Shown piece after piece: positions 10,101-17,929 of a stretch of DNA of 64,000 nucleotides. Under the pieces are notes generated by a model that worked only from the letters and a program-made list of their open reading frames with translations, had not been told where the DNA came from and did no database searches. Each line of letters opens with the position of its first letter. The first letter of the stretch is position 1. The position numbers and the translations under genes are program-made. The DNA is from Methyloglobulus sp. (GTDB lineage Bacteria > Pseudomonadota > Gammaproteobacteria > Methylococcales > Methylomonadaceae), in assembly GCA_013141505.1 (NCBI GenBank), contig JABFQX010000040.1, positions 18,496-82,495 on the forward strand, read 5' to 3'.

Positions 10101-10221
10101 CTCAGAAATTATGGGGCCAATGGCGAGCATTATTATTGGCGGCCTGTTTTCTTCGACTTTGTTGAATTTACTGATGTTGCCCTGTCTGTTATTACGCTAT
10201 GGCGGCAGGGAAACTATTTAA
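7141..10221 (+). CDS. Efflux RND transporter permease, heavy-metal/CusA-CzcA-like
   Basis: 1026 residues, normal length for an RND pump. The first membrane helix is at residues 12-30, with periplasmic porter domains to about 335. Helices 2-6 follow, with the proton-relay motif in helix 4 (GLAIALGEVVDDAIIDTENI), then a second porter domain and helices 8-12. The family order resembles the HME branch (CusA/CzcA), but the substrate is not readable. No membrane-fusion or outer-membrane partner gene is adjacent; upstream is IS debris and downstream the convergent pyrC' overlaps its end by 3 bases. It may have lost its partners or use others in trans. Confidence 0.85.
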   Translation: MIASFIHFSIRYYGVVIAVAVLILMVGSYQFTNAGLDIFPEFAPKQVIIQTESPGLSSEQTDVLVTQQIEFALSGVTGLQSVRSESIQGLSIITALFPENSDIYRNRQLVNERLANLSAQLPKGVLPVVVPLSSSSATVLTLGISSEKMDLMALRSLVDWNIAPRLLAVPGVADVNVFGGETKQLQIQVDPRQLQRFNLSLEEIIAASSQAGNSQGGGFIESLNQRFSIQLNGQPTTPEQFGKTIVKRSNGNNITLSEVGTVTYAPKPAISAAQIIGKPGIVLMVLAQYGANTLSVSKQLEKNLNTISPMLAKQGIQFYPHLFRPADYIEKSISNLSKHLLFGGLFVVIILYLFLFNARAAIISTLAIPVSLLGAVMVLMAAGVNLNIMVLGGLAIALGEVVDDAIIDTENIFRRLRENQLIAIPLPVADVIKKASLEVRGSVVYASFIVALVFVPLLTLDGVAGRLFAPLGYSYILAILLSLLVALTLTPALCHALLGKYNLDSKEPRLINTLKGSYRKGLLTASRHFRLLTISSIAICLSGFLALLTIDHNFLPELREGHYIVHTTSIPGTSLTESIRIGSQLTGQFMAIAGVESVSQWAGRAERGADTYGSHYSEYEIRLASMSGAEQQRILDKLRHVLATFPGITFEINTFLTERVDETISGYTAPVVVNIFGNDLLDLDSKAKAVAAVIKDIPNASNVQVRSPPGTPFVQVHLNLDRLNFWGVTSEQVMLCLQSAYETTVVGKVFEGNKIIEVAVTFPPEQKKQPLAIADLPIKTLDGAFIRLAQVADIRPNTGRYNILRQNTQRKQTVTANIVNGDMDDFMHTLKARIAKEISFSAETYPEFVGAAVEQAKARNNLIFHSLLAGAGVLILITIAIGNLRHVLLTLANLPFALIGGVIAVLVTGAALSVGSVVGFVTLFGITVRNSIMLLSHCQHLVDNEGRPWNFDTIALAAEERLPSILMTALVTALAMLPIAFNSDNPGSEIMGPMASIIIGGLFSSTLLNLLMLPCLLLRYGGRETI

Positions 10222-11510
10222 TCTGAGGAAACTGGGTCTCCATAAACGACCTTGCCTGATTGCAACGTGTAGATTACCTTACCCTTAAACACCTGCCCCC
10301 AAAACGGTGTATTCACGCCTTGACTGCGCCAATTTTCTGCATTGACCTGCCAATCCTGCTCAGGATCAAAAATACAAATATCCGCAGCAAAGCCACCCGT
10401 TAGCGCCCCCCTGTCGAGCCCAAGAAGCTGGGCAGGCTTGTGGGTCAGTGCCGCTATGCCCTGTTCCAGGGTTATTGCCCCATCGCCAACTAATTTGAGC
10501 ATCAATGGCAACACAGTCTCCAACGCCGACACGCCGGGGTCAGTTTCCGGGAATGCACCCAATTTCGCGTCCAGATCGTGCGGTTGATGGTCAGAACAAA
10601 TACTGTCAATAATGCCACGGGCTAAACCTTCGCGTAAGGCATTTTTGTCAGCTACCGTACGCAAGGGAGGCTGGACATGATAAGCACTGTCGAATGGAAT
10701 AATGTCGTCTTCTGTGAGGTGCAATTGATGAATAGCGACATCGGCACTGACATTCAATCCCGACAGCTTGGCTTGTTCCAACATAAAAACTGACCGCGCA
10801 CAGCTTATTTGCCCAAAATGAACCCGACATCCCGTTAAACTCACCAGCTCAAGACATTGTGACAAGGCGATTGTTTCTGCCGCTTCTGGAATACTTGGTA
10901 AACCATATCGTGTTGACAGCACACCTTCATGGACACAGCCGTTGTTGTATAAGGCGGGTTCATTAGGCCGATACATAAACAGCAAATCATGACTGGCGGC
11001 ATATTCCATCGCCCGCCTTAGCACCAATAGATTTTTTACCGGCTGATTGGCGTTGCTGACTGCAATACATCCGACCTGTTTTAACGCCATCATAGCGGTG
11101 AGTTCTGCGCCTTCCAGTTTCTGGGTAAGTGCAGCAATGGGCAGCACCTGCCGGAAGCCGGCTTTCCGCGCCTTATCTTTGACCAGTTCTGCGACTGCGG
11201 GCGTATCAATGACTGGCGAAGTATCGGGCGGCAAACATAATGTCGTAATACCAGCGGCTGAAGCGGCTGCGGTTTCACTTGCAATAGTGGCTTTGCGGGT
11301 TTGGCCGGGTTCGCGCAACCGTGCGCTGAGGTCGATAAAGCCAGGGCAAACGATGAGGTTGCGGGCATCAATGACCTTATCCGCCTCGAACCCTATCGGC
11401 TTATAAATAACCGATACAATCTTGCCGTCAGCGACATAAACCGAACCGAGACGTTCTACATTATTCGCCGGGTCAATAATGCGGCCATTTTCAATCAGTA
11501 TCCGTTCCAT
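10218..11510 (-). CDS. pyrC': Non-catalytic dihydroorotase-like subunit PyrC'
   Basis: 430 residues with the cyclic amidohydrolase fold, but the metal-binding HxH of active dihydroorotases is replaced: the segment reads FIDLSARLREPG, with Ser62 and Arg64. The later active-site His is also altered (HFGQISCARS). Only the C-terminal SDHQPHD region is kept. In Pseudomonas such inactive PyrC' proteins are structural partners that hold aspartate transcarbamoylase in a dodecamer. It starts one base inside the end of pyrB, as in that system. A true dihydroorotase must be encoded elsewhere. Confidence 0.9.
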   Translation of the reverse strand: MERILIENGRIIDPANNVERLGSVYVADGKIVSVIYKPIGFEADKVIDARNLIVCPGFIDLSARLREPGQTRKATIASETAAASAAGITTLCLPPDTSPVIDTPAVAELVKDKARKAGFRQVLPIAALTQKLEGAELTAMMALKQVGCIAVSNANQPVKNLLVLRRAMEYAASHDLLFMYRPNEPALYNNGCVHEGVLSTRYGLPSIPEAAETIALSQCLELVSLTGCRVHFGQISCARSVFMLEQAKLSGLNVSADVAIHQLHLTEDDIIPFDSAYHVQPPLRTVADKNALREGLARGIIDSICSDHQPHDLDAKLGAFPETDPGVSALETVLPLMLKLVGDGAITLEQGIAALTHKPAQLLGLDRGALTGGFAADICIFDPEQDWQVNAENWRSQGVNTPFWGQVFKGKVIYTLQSGKVVYGDPVSSD

Positions 11511-12472
11511 TAAACGCCGCCTTGCTTTTGCATAGCCATCGCCATAATCGCCATACGAACAGCTATGCCATTGCTGACTTGATTTAAGATTACTGACTGT
11601 GACCCGTCAGCCACTTTGGATTCTATCTCCACACCACGGTTAATCGGGCCAGGGTGCATCACCATGGCATCAGGTTTGGCGTATTTGAGGCGTTGCTCCG
11701 TCAAACCGAAGCATTTGAAATATTCACTTTCGCTAGGCAACAAGGCCGCGCTCATCCGTTCTTTTTGCAACCTCAACATAATGATCACGTCGATGTCCTG
11801 CAAGCCGTCAACCAGATTATGCGAGACGTTAACTCCCAGTGTTTCGACCTTAGTTGGCAATAAAGTTTTCGGCGCGATAACCCGTACTTCTGCCACGCCC
11901 AGCGCATTCAAAGCCAGAATATCTGAGCGGGCAACCCGTGAATGCAGGATATCGCCAACAATGGCAACACGAAGTTTTGAAAAATCTTTTTTGATTTGCC
12001 GAATAGTAAACATATCCAGCATGGCCTGGGTGGGATGGGCATGTTGACCGTCACCGGCATTGATAACACTGATATGCGGGGCGCTGTGCTGGGCGATAAA
12101 ATGCGCAGCGCCACTGATAGCATGGCGAACCACGAACATATCGACATACATGGCTTCAAGGTTGCGGATGGTATCGAGCAGACTTTCACCCTTGGAAGTC
12201 GAGGATGTTGCAATACTCATGCTCAACACATCGGCAGACAAGCGGTTTGCAGCCAACTCGAAGGTCGTGCGGGTGCGGGTGCTGTTTTCAAAAAACAGGT
12301 TGACGATGCTTTTACCTCGAAGCAAAGGCACTTTTTTGATACGCTGATCCGACATACCGACAAATGATTCTGCCAAATCCAGAATATCTATGAGCAATTG
12401 CCTGTCCAGTCCTTCAATAGTCAGAAAATGTTTCAGTTTGCCTTCTGAATTTAATTGCAGGTTTTTGGTCAT
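11510..12472 (-). CDS. pyrB: Aspartate carbamoyltransferase catalytic subunit
   Basis: 320 residues; makes N-carbamoyl-aspartate from carbamoyl phosphate and aspartate, the committed step of pyrimidine synthesis. The phosphate-binding loop [12 protein letters not shown], the HPTQAMLDM motif and [12 protein letters not shown] near the C-terminus are diagnostic. It is flanked by pyrR upstream and pyrC' downstream. No regulatory pyrI gene is present, fitting the PyrB-PyrC' type. Confidence 0.95.
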   Translation of the reverse strand: MTKNLQLNSEGKLKHFLTIEGLDRQLLIDILDLAESFVGMSDQRIKKVPLLRGKSIVNLFFENSTRTRTTFELAANRLSADVLSMSIATSSTSKGESLLDTIRNLEAMYVDMFVVRHAISGAAHFIAQHSAPHISVINAGDGQHAHPTQAMLDMFTIRQIKKDFSKLRVAIVGDILHSRVARSDILALNALGVAEVRVIAPKTLLPTKVETLGVNVSHNLVDGLQDIDVIIMLRLQKERMSAALLPSESEYFKCFGLTEQRLKYAKPDAMVMHPGPINRGVEIESKVADGSQSVILNQVSNGIAVRMAIMAMAMQKQGGV

Positions 12473-12475
12473 GGC

Positions 12476-13024
12476 TTATCCTGGCGCACGCACGGTTTGT
12501 ATATCTATGCCCAAGGGTTCGGGGCCTGTCAGCTTGATGCGTTGGCCTGCAGCGAGAACAATGCGTGTCCCCACGCAATCAGGGCTAATAGGTATTTGTT
12601 TGCCATCGCGCTCTATCAATACCGCCAAAACGACTTTTTCAGGGCGACCATAGTCAAATATCTCGTTCAACGCGGCGCGGACAGTTCGTCCCGTATAAAA
12701 CACGTCATCGACAAGGATGATATGTCGGCCTTCAATCTCTGTCGGCAATTGACTTGGTTTTACGTTGGGATTAACGCCAATTTGGGAAAAATCATCCCTA
12801 TAAAAAGAAATATCAAGCAACCCCAAAGGCTGCTTGATGTTCAAACGCTGATGTAATTTTTCCGCTACCCAAACCCCGCCGGAACGGATGCCTATCATCA
12901 CTGGGTCGACTAACTTCCTGTCGGCGATAGTCTGGATCAGGTTTTTTTCCAGCGCGTCCAGTAAAACGGAGACTTCAAGTTTGCCTATACTCATTAGCCT
13001 TGGGTTTTTATTTTGCGTTGTCAT
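12476..13024 (-). CDS. pyrR: Bifunctional PyrR: uracil phosphoribosyltransferase / pyr regulator
   Basis: 182 residues from the first ATG; a shorter start at 12994 (MSIGKLE) is also plausible. The PRPP-binding loop is clear: IILVDDVFYTGRTVRAAL. The N-terminal part and the C-terminal GPEPLGIDIQTV match PyrR. In Gram-positives PyrR is an mRNA-binding attenuator; in gammaproteobacteria its regulatory role is less certain. Its start overlaps the end of ruvX by 17 bases and its stop is 3 bases before pyrB. Confidence 0.92.
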   Translation of the reverse strand: MTTQNKNPRLMSIGKLEVSVLLDALEKNLIQTIADRKLVDPVMIGIRSGGVWVAEKLHQRLNIKQPLGLLDISFYRDDFSQIGVNPNVKPSQLPTEIEGRHIILVDDVFYTGRTVRAALNEIFDYGRPEKVVLAVLIERDGKQIPISPDCVGTRIVLAAGQRIKLTGPEPLGIDIQTVRAPG

Positions 13025-13460
13025 TTAGCCAGGTTTGCAATATTAGCTGTGCCGCCAGTTGATCTTGCACCGCCCATAGTTTCGCTGCGTTTACGTTAAC
13101 GTCTTCAAATAACATGTGCTTGGCTTCAAATGTGGACAAGGTCTCATCTTGTTGATGCACAGGCAGATGGTACCTGCCGTCTAACTGTCGGCAAAATTTT
13201 AGCATACGTGGCGTTATGGTGTTGTCAGACCCGTCAATTTGCCTGGAAATACCGACTACCAATCCGGCTGGCCGCCATTCTGCTATGAGTTTGCTAATGC
13301 CATCCCAATCCGGGTTGTCTTTGACTGCCCGCAAGACCCGCACCGGACTGGCAATACCGGTCAATAAATGCCCAACGGCAACACCTATTTTTTTACTGCC
13401 AAAATCAAAGCCCAAATAGGTTTCATCTTGTGTCTTTGGCTGTAACGGATCTATTCTCAA
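13008..13460 (-). CDS. ruvX: Holliday junction resolvase-like RuvX/YqgF
   Basis: 150 residues with an RNase H-like fold: YLGFDFGSKKIGVAVG (first catalytic Asp), VVGISRQIDGS, DETLSTFEA and a C-terminal DQLAAQLILQTWL. YqgF proteins act in 16S rRNA 5'-end maturation and have been described as resolvase-like. Translation appears to begin at a TTG just 4 bases after the yqgE stop, which suggests coupling. Confidence 0.9.
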   Translation of the reverse strand: MRIDPLQPKTQDETYLGFDFGSKKIGVAVGHLLTGIASPVRVLRAVKDNPDWDGISKLIAEWRPAGLVVGISRQIDGSDNTITPRMLKFCRQLDGRYHLPVHQQDETLSTFEAKHMLFEDVNVNAAKLWAVQDQLAAQLILQTWLNDNAK

Positions 13461-13464
13461 TGTA

Positions 13465-14028
13465 TCAAGCGTGCCCTGCGGGTGTCGTCAGATGGTTAAT
13501 ATTGATCCCTATCTGGTTGGCAGCGGCATTCCATCGTTCATTCACTGGGGTATCAAATATGATTTGTTTGGCATAAGGGGTATTCAACCAGGAATTGCTC
13601 AGGATTTCTTTTTCAAGTTGACCCTCGCTCCAGCCGGCATAACCCAAGGCGACCAAATATTGTTTTGGCCCTTCACCCATGGCGATGGCTTCTATCACGT
13701 CACGGGAGGTGGTCAGGGAAATGTCGTCCGAAACCGGCAAGCTCATATCCCAATTGCCACACGTGGTATGGATGACAAAACCCCGATCCTGCTGCACGGG
13801 GCCACCAGCAAATACCGGAGTTTGCGCGGCTGTCGTGGAAGTCACGGCAATATCCATTTGGGTGAATATTTCCCCCAACTTCATCTCGGCAGGTCGATTA
13901 ATGACAATGCCTAATGCGCCTTCTTTGGCGTGCTGACACAAAAAAGTCACCGTGTGATGAAACAAAGGATCCAATAAACCCGGCATGGCGATGATGAATT
14001 GATTATTAAAGTAACTTTTTTCACTCAT
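13465..14028 (-). CDS. yqgE: YqgE/AlgH family protein
   Basis: 187 residues. The family start FIIAMPGLLDPLFHHTVTFLC, the GALGIVINRP motif and FAGGPVQQDRGFVIH are all visible. The biochemical function is unknown; in Pseudomonas the homologue AlgH influences alginate production. It is nearly always found next to ruvX, as here. Ribosome site agggt lies upstream of the ATG. Confidence 0.93.
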   Translation of the reverse strand: MSEKSYFNNQFIIAMPGLLDPLFHHTVTFLCQHAKEGALGIVINRPAEMKLGEIFTQMDIAVTSTTAAQTPVFAGGPVQQDRGFVIHTTCGNWDMSLPVSDDISLTTSRDVIEAIAMGEGPKQYLVALGYAGWSEGQLEKEILSNSWLNTPYAKQIIFDTPVNERWNAAANQIGININHLTTPAGHA

Positions 14029-14062
14029 GTTGGCTACCCTCGCTACTCAATGGTTGTGGCAA

Positions 14063-14941
14063 TTATGGCGTAGTCATGCCTGATTCGTCAGAAAATTTCC
14101 ATTTTCGGGTAATCACCAGGACATTCAGTTCTTTAAGCAAATCATTGGGCAGAGGCGGAAAAGGTGCGCTCATTCGCACAATCCTTTTTGCGGCCTCATC
14201 AAGCGCCGGAAAGCCAGACGATTTAGATATTTGTATTTTGTAGATACTGCCATCGGCTTTTACCCCAACTTCCATAGTCAGAGTGCTTGAAAAATTTTTC
14301 CTAGATGCTATTTCTGGATAGTTCATATTACCCACCCGTTCGACTTTACTCTCCCAGTCTTTGACATACTGGGCCGCCACATATTGATGTGCACTGACGG
14401 AGTTGACGGTTTTTATTTTGGCTTCATCAGCGCTTTGCTGCTTAAGCCTAATTTCAGCGCCATATTGGGCAATCTGCTGTTGTAAAGCCTCCGCCGTCAG
14501 TTGCGGATGACTTTCGGCAGCATGGCTTGTTTCTGGTTTTTTTTCGGCGATCGCTTTAACAGGGGCTTTTTCTTGTGTTATCAATTTCTGTTTGGCTTTA
14601 GGCGTTATCTCTTCCTGTTCGCTTTGCTCCGCCTGCTTTCTGTGGCTATTACCCTGGCTGGCTATCCTTTGGGCAGACGGCTCAGGTTTATGGGTTTTTT
14701 CACCCGCGCCGATTTGATTTGCCTGTGCTAGAAATTTTGCTTTTTTGGGTGCTTTTTTCGCAGGTGTTGTCACTAAAGTAACGTCAATTGACCGGCTATT
14801 TTGAACGGGCGTTTCGGGCTCGCTAAAACCTACTCCCAATACCATCAGGATATGAATGACAGCGGCGATAAATACCGCCACCAACAACTGATCTTTGTTG
14901 TTTAATGAACTTCTTCCTTCAAAAAGTACGGGCTTTGCCAT
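14063..14941 (-). CDS. tonB: TonB energy-transducing protein
   Basis: 292 residues. One N-terminal membrane helix (about residues 19-38), a Lys/Glu/Gln-rich spacer, and a C-terminal TonB domain: YPEIASRKNFSSTLTMEVGV, DGSIYKIQISKSSG and LDEAAKRIVR...PFPPLP. It would couple proton motive force to outer-membrane receptors. No exbB/exbD are adjacent. The gshB-tonB-yqgE-ruvX order is conserved in Pseudomonas-like genomes. Confidence 0.88.
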   Translation of the reverse strand: MAKPVLFEGRSSLNNKDQLLVAVFIAAVIHILMVLGVGFSEPETPVQNSRSIDVTLVTTPAKKAPKKAKFLAQANQIGAGEKTHKPEPSAQRIASQGNSHRKQAEQSEQEEITPKAKQKLITQEKAPVKAIAEKKPETSHAAESHPQLTAEALQQQIAQYGAEIRLKQQSADEAKIKTVNSVSAHQYVAAQYVKDWESKVERVGNMNYPEIASRKNFSSTLTMEVGVKADGSIYKIQISKSSGFPALDEAAKRIVRMSAPFPPLPNDLLKELNVLVITRKWKFSDESGMTTP

Positions 14942-14947
14942 AGGGTA

Positions 14948-15895
14948 TTATTTTAGCTTGGTCTCGATATGATCCATTAATAGCGCACTGATGTTCAAAC
15001 CGAACTGCTTATCCAGTTCTTGTACGCAAGTAGGGCTGGTGACATTAATTTCTGTCAATGTTGTGCCGATAACATCCAAACCAACAAAAACCAGACCTTT
15101 CTCACGCAAGGTCGGCCCTACTTGACCAGCAATCCAGCGATCCTGTTCTGTCAGCGGCCTACCCTCACCCGTTCCCCCTGCCGCCAAATTGCCCCGGCTT
15201 TCGCCTTTGGCCGGGATACGTGCCAAACAGTACGGCACCGGTTCACCATTGACCATCAAAATACGTTTGTCGCCGTGTTTTATTTCCGGCAAGTATTTTT
15301 GTGCCATTACGGTTCGGCTGTTATGCTCGGTCATCGTTTCCAGAATGACGCTCAAGTTAGGGTCGCCCTCGCGCAGATAAAAAATAGACGCACCACCCAT
15401 GCCATCCAAGGGTTTTACAATAATTTCGCCCAATTCATTGAGGAAATGCTTAATCCTGCCAGCCTCTCGCGTAACCAAAGTTTCCGTACAGCATTGGGGA
15501 AACCAGGCTGTATAGAGCTTTTCATTGGCGTCACGTAAAGATTGGGGCTTGTTTACAACATAGACACCCACCGCTTCCGCCAGTTCCAGAATGTACGTCG
15601 CATAGAGATATTCCTGATCGAAAGGCGGATCTTTACGCATGAGGATGACATCAAGCGATTCCAACGGAATATCCTGTTCGGAAGTAAACTTAAACCACTG
15701 CTGTTCATCGCGCTTGACGTTGAGTATCCGGTTTTTGGCATAGGCATGACCATTTCTTAAGTAAAGGTCACCTAACTCCATATAATGTAACTCCCAGCCT
15801 CTGGCTTGTGCTTCGAGTAACATCGCGAAACTGGTATCTTTTTTGATGTTGATGCGGTCAATGGGATCCATGACCATGCCGATTTTTAGAGGCAT
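14948..15895 (-). CDS. gshB: Glutathione synthetase
   Basis: 315 residues; joins gamma-glutamylcysteine and glycine using ATP. The ATP-grasp motifs are clear: KPLDGMGGASIFYL, RILMVNGEPVPYCLARIPA, RGNLAAGGTGEGRPLT and the C-terminal INVTSPTCVQELD. It is the first gene of the minus-strand operon running to pyrC'. Confidence 0.96.
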   Translation of the reverse strand: MPLKIGMVMDPIDRINIKKDTSFAMLLEAQARGWELHYMELGDLYLRNGHAYAKNRILNVKRDEQQWFKFTSEQDIPLESLDVILMRKDPPFDQEYLYATYILELAEAVGVYVVNKPQSLRDANEKLYTAWFPQCCTETLVTREAGRIKHFLNELGEIIVKPLDGMGGASIFYLREGDPNLSVILETMTEHNSRTVMAQKYLPEIKHGDKRILMVNGEPVPYCLARIPAKGESRGNLAAGGTGEGRPLTEQDRWIAGQVGPTLREKGLVFVGLDVIGTTLTEINVTSPTCVQELDKQFGLNISALLMDHIETKLK

Positions 15896-15938
15896 TATTG
15901 TCCTACCATACAGTTTGAAAGATCATATTCCTTGGCAT

Positions 15939-15944
15939 ATTATA
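15939..15944 (-). promoter_or_regulatory. Candidate -10 box for the gshB operon
   Basis: On the minus strand the sequence reads TATAAT, a perfect sigma-70 -10, about 44 bases upstream of the gshB ATG. The matching -35 region is weak (CTTTTC-like). It lies back to back with the rpmB promoter. Confidence 0.4.
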
Positions 15945-15952
15945 GATTGTTA

Positions 15953-15981
15953 TTTACCTTGAAAAGAAATTTTGGTATAAA
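15953..15981 (+). promoter_or_regulatory. Candidate sigma-70 promoter of rpmB-rpmG
   Basis: TTTACC (15953-15958), a 17-base spacer, then TATAAA (15976-15981), 42 bases upstream of the rpmB ATG. Spacing is ideal for sigma-70. The site overlaps the divergent gshB promoter region. Confidence 0.45.
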
Positions 15982-16022
15982 GATGGGCTAATTTTTGAAT
16001 TCAGGTATCACAGAGGCCCATC

Positions 16023-16256
16023 ATGTCCAGAGTATGTCAAGTAACAGGTAAGCATCCTGTTGTTGGTAACAACGTATCACACGCTAACAATAGAACCAAG
16101 AGACGTTTTCTTCCAAATCTGCAACACCACCGGTTTTGGGTGGAAAGCGAAAACCGTTGGGTTCGCCTGAGAGTATCCACCAAAGGAATGCGAATCATCG
16201 ACAAGAATGGCATTGACGCTGTTCTGGCTGATATTCGCAAACATAGCAAAATATAA
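16023..16256 (+). CDS. rpmB: 50S ribosomal protein L28
   Basis: 77 residues, the standard length for gammaproteobacterial L28. [20 protein letters not shown], then [17 protein letters not shown] and the [12 protein letters not shown] core are diagnostic. It is followed 16 bases later by rpmG, the universal pairing. Confidence 0.98.
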   Translation: MSRVCQVTGKHPVVGNNVSHANNRTKRRFLPNLQHHRFWVESENRWVRLRVSTKGMRIIDKNGIDAVLADIRKHSKI

Positions 16257-16272
16257 CGAAGAGGACTGAGAA

Positions 16273-16428
16273 ATGCGCGATAAAATCAAACTTGTTTCCA
16301 GCGAAGGCACAGGCCACTTTTACACCACGACCAAAAACAAGAAAACCATGCCCGAAAAAATCGAGATGAAAAAATTTGATCCCGTTGTTCGCAAGCATGT
16401 AATCTACAAAGAAGCCAAAATCAAGTAA
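16273..16428 (+). CDS. rpmG: 50S ribosomal protein L33
   Basis: 51 residues, [20 protein letters not shown]... ending VIYKEAKIK. It has the L33 features: [17 protein letters not shown] and the basic C-terminus. It lacks zinc-binding cysteines (the C- form). The ribosome site gagg lies upstream, and it is cotranscribed with rpmB. Confidence 0.97.
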   Translation: MRDKIKLVSSEGTGHFYTTTKNKKTMPEKIEMKKFDPVVRKHVIYKEAKIK

Positions 16429-16471
16429 CTATTTGCTGATTTGCCTAGTAGCAAAAAAAATTAGTCTCCCC

Positions 16472-16491
16472 GGTGGGCCGTAATGCCCACC
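16472..16491 (+). terminator. Hairpin after rpmG
   Basis: GGTGGGC and GCCCACC (7 bp, 6-base loop) lie 43 bases after the rpmG stop. There is no strong T-run, so it may be a processing or Rho-assisted end. Confidence 0.4.
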
Positions 16492-16580
16492 AGCACCGAA
16501 TTTACTTCAATAACTTTGGCATAATAGCCACTCCAAAATCGAAGAATCATTTAGCGTAGGTGGCTTCGCAGAACGCGTGG

Positions 16581-16718
16581 GCAAACTGCCATGCCCAATA
16601 TATCACCGAACCAAAATAAGCATATCCAAAATATCGGTTTGGAAAATACGGGCAATAACCAACCCTCTCCGCTCCGTTTATGGCGTATTGCCTAGCGGCG
16701 AATACGCCTTACAGCTTT
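16581..16718 (+). repeat. Dispersed repeat R1 (about 138 bp)
   Basis: Copy 1 of 3; the others are at 17301-17440 and 18065-18200. It runs from GCAAACYGCCATGCC to CTTACAGCTTT and ends in an imperfect palindrome (GGCGTATT...AATACGCC). Unlike the other two it lacks the upstream inverted-repeat half of the module. Confidence 0.8.
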
Positions 16719-16738
16719 ACCGTGTTAATATTCATTTC

Positions 16739-16986
16739 ATGCATTATGTTTTAACTGATCATGCACGGAAGCGAATCGCAAAACGACAAATACGCACTCA
16801 ATGGGTTGAAGAAACCTTGTCATACCCGTCAAGAATTGAATCCGATCAAGACGACCCCGATTTGCTTCATGCCTTGCGTCCCATTGCAAGAGTGCGGCTT
16901 TCGTGTTTTGCGCGTAATTTACAATGACCGTTAATCCCATTGCAATAGTCACCGCTTATTTTGATGACGAGGTAAAAGACTTATGA
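16739..16986 (+). pseudogene. DUF4258 protein, frameshifted
   Basis: The first frame gives MHYVLTDHARKRIAKRQIRT... HALRPIA, the start of a DUF4258 (toxin-like) protein. An extra base near 16889 moves the frame to ECGFRVLRVIYND, and a second shift near 16928 moves it to VNPIAIVTAYFDDEVKDL, which ends at a TGA overlapping the ATG of the DUF2283 gene. Three frames join into one normal family protein, so this is a recently broken gene or holds two sequence errors. The unbroken first frame stops at 16927 after 62 residues. Confidence 0.7.
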
Positions 16987-17171
16987 AAATTGAATTCGAC
17001 CCCCAAGCTGATACGGCGTACATTGAACTCATTGAGGGCGATGTAGAACGGACCAAGCAAATTGAGCCAGGTGTCATGGCTGACTTTGATGAACAAGGCC
17101 ATCTGCTCGGTATTGAAATTTTGTATGTCAGTAAACGTTCATCCATCAAGCCATCCAAAGAAGCTGCATAA
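16983..17171 (+). CDS. DUF2283 family protein
   Basis: 62 residues: MKIEFDPQADTAYIELIEG, a VMADFDEQGHLLGIEIL core. This is the DUF2283 fold. DUF2283 genes are often found right after DUF4258 genes, an arrangement that suggests a toxin-antitoxin-like pair, though this is not proven. The ATG overlaps the reconstructed DUF4258 stop (ATGA). The gene itself is intact while its partner is broken. Confidence 0.8.
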   Translation: MKIEFDPQADTAYIELIEGDVERTKQIEPGVMADFDEQGHLLGIEILYVSKRSSIKPSKEAA

Positions 17172-17440
17172 CGGACGTACGGAAATGATTGTCATTTCGA
17201 ACGAAGTGAGAAATCTTATGGCGATCGGCAGCATCATAGATTTCTCCCGTTGGTCGAAATGACAAGCCTTTTATGAATCCAAAACCATATGGTTTCACCC
17301 AGCAAACCGCCATGCCCAATATATCACCGAACCAAAATAAGCATATCCAAAATATCGGTTTGGAAAATACGGGCAATAACCAACCCTATCCGTTCCGTTT
17401 ATGGCGTATTGCCTAGCGGCGGATACGGCTTACAGCGTTT
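17166..17440 (+). repeat. Composite repeat module, copy 2 (hairpin plus R2)
   Basis: It starts GCATAACGGAC, then an inverted repeat (arms 17189-17216 and 17238-17265, with TTGTCATTTCGAAC at the left edge), then the 140-bp R2 unit from 17301. The arms are imperfect here: the right one reads CCCGTTGGTCG. Nearly the same module recurs at 17930-18200. Confidence 0.8.
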
Positions 17441-17526
17441 GATAAAAAACCCATATTTGGTGATACACTTTTGGCTAAACCAAAGTAAACTGGTAGAAAA
17501 ACCACAACCTTAAGACACAAAAGAGT

Positions 17527-17766
17527 ATGACAGATAATATTGAAAGCCTAGTGCTCGAGCATTTACGCATCATAAGGGCGGATATGGGTTCAATCAAAGA
17601 TGACGTGCGTGAAATTAAATCACGAATCAACACCTTGGAAGCAGGGCAAGCTACCATTATCCAACAAATTGGGCATCTTACAGGGATGGCTGCCGAACAG
17701 CATGTTAGATATGATAGGTTGCTGGAACGTATAGAACGGCTTGAGCGTCGGCTAGACCTTGTTTAG
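17527..17766 (+). CDS. Small coiled-coil protein of unknown function
   Basis: 79 residues, MTDNIESLVLEHLRIIRADM... with heptad patterns through SIKDDVREIKSRINTLE and LLERIERLERRLDL, predicting one long helical coiled coil. No membrane segment or signal. No Pfam family is claimed. It lies between two copies of the composite repeat and is followed by an 11-bp perfect hairpin. Similar short coiled-coil genes often sit beside toxin-like genes, but that is weak context. Confidence 0.6.
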   Translation: MTDNIESLVLEHLRIIRADMGSIKDDVREIKSRINTLEAGQATIIQQIGHLTGMAAEQHVRYDRLLERIERLERRLDLV

Positions 17767-17781
17767 GCTCTATCGAAAAAT

Positions 17782-17812
17782 GGTGGGCAAACGATAAAGC
17801 AGTTTGCCCACC
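17782..17812 (+). terminator. Hairpin after the coiled-coil gene
   Basis: Perfect 11-bp stem GGTGGGCAAAC / GTTTGCCCACC with a 9-base loop, 16 bases after the stop. No T-run follows, so its role as an intrinsic terminator is uncertain. Confidence 0.45.
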
Positions 17813-17929
17813 CTATAGGACTAATCGGCTTTTAAAGTACAGCGAGGTAGGGAACAATAGACGAAGCCGTATTGCGCCGCGTGGTTATAATTTTCATTCG
17901 GCGGAATACGCTACGCTATTACGCCCTTG

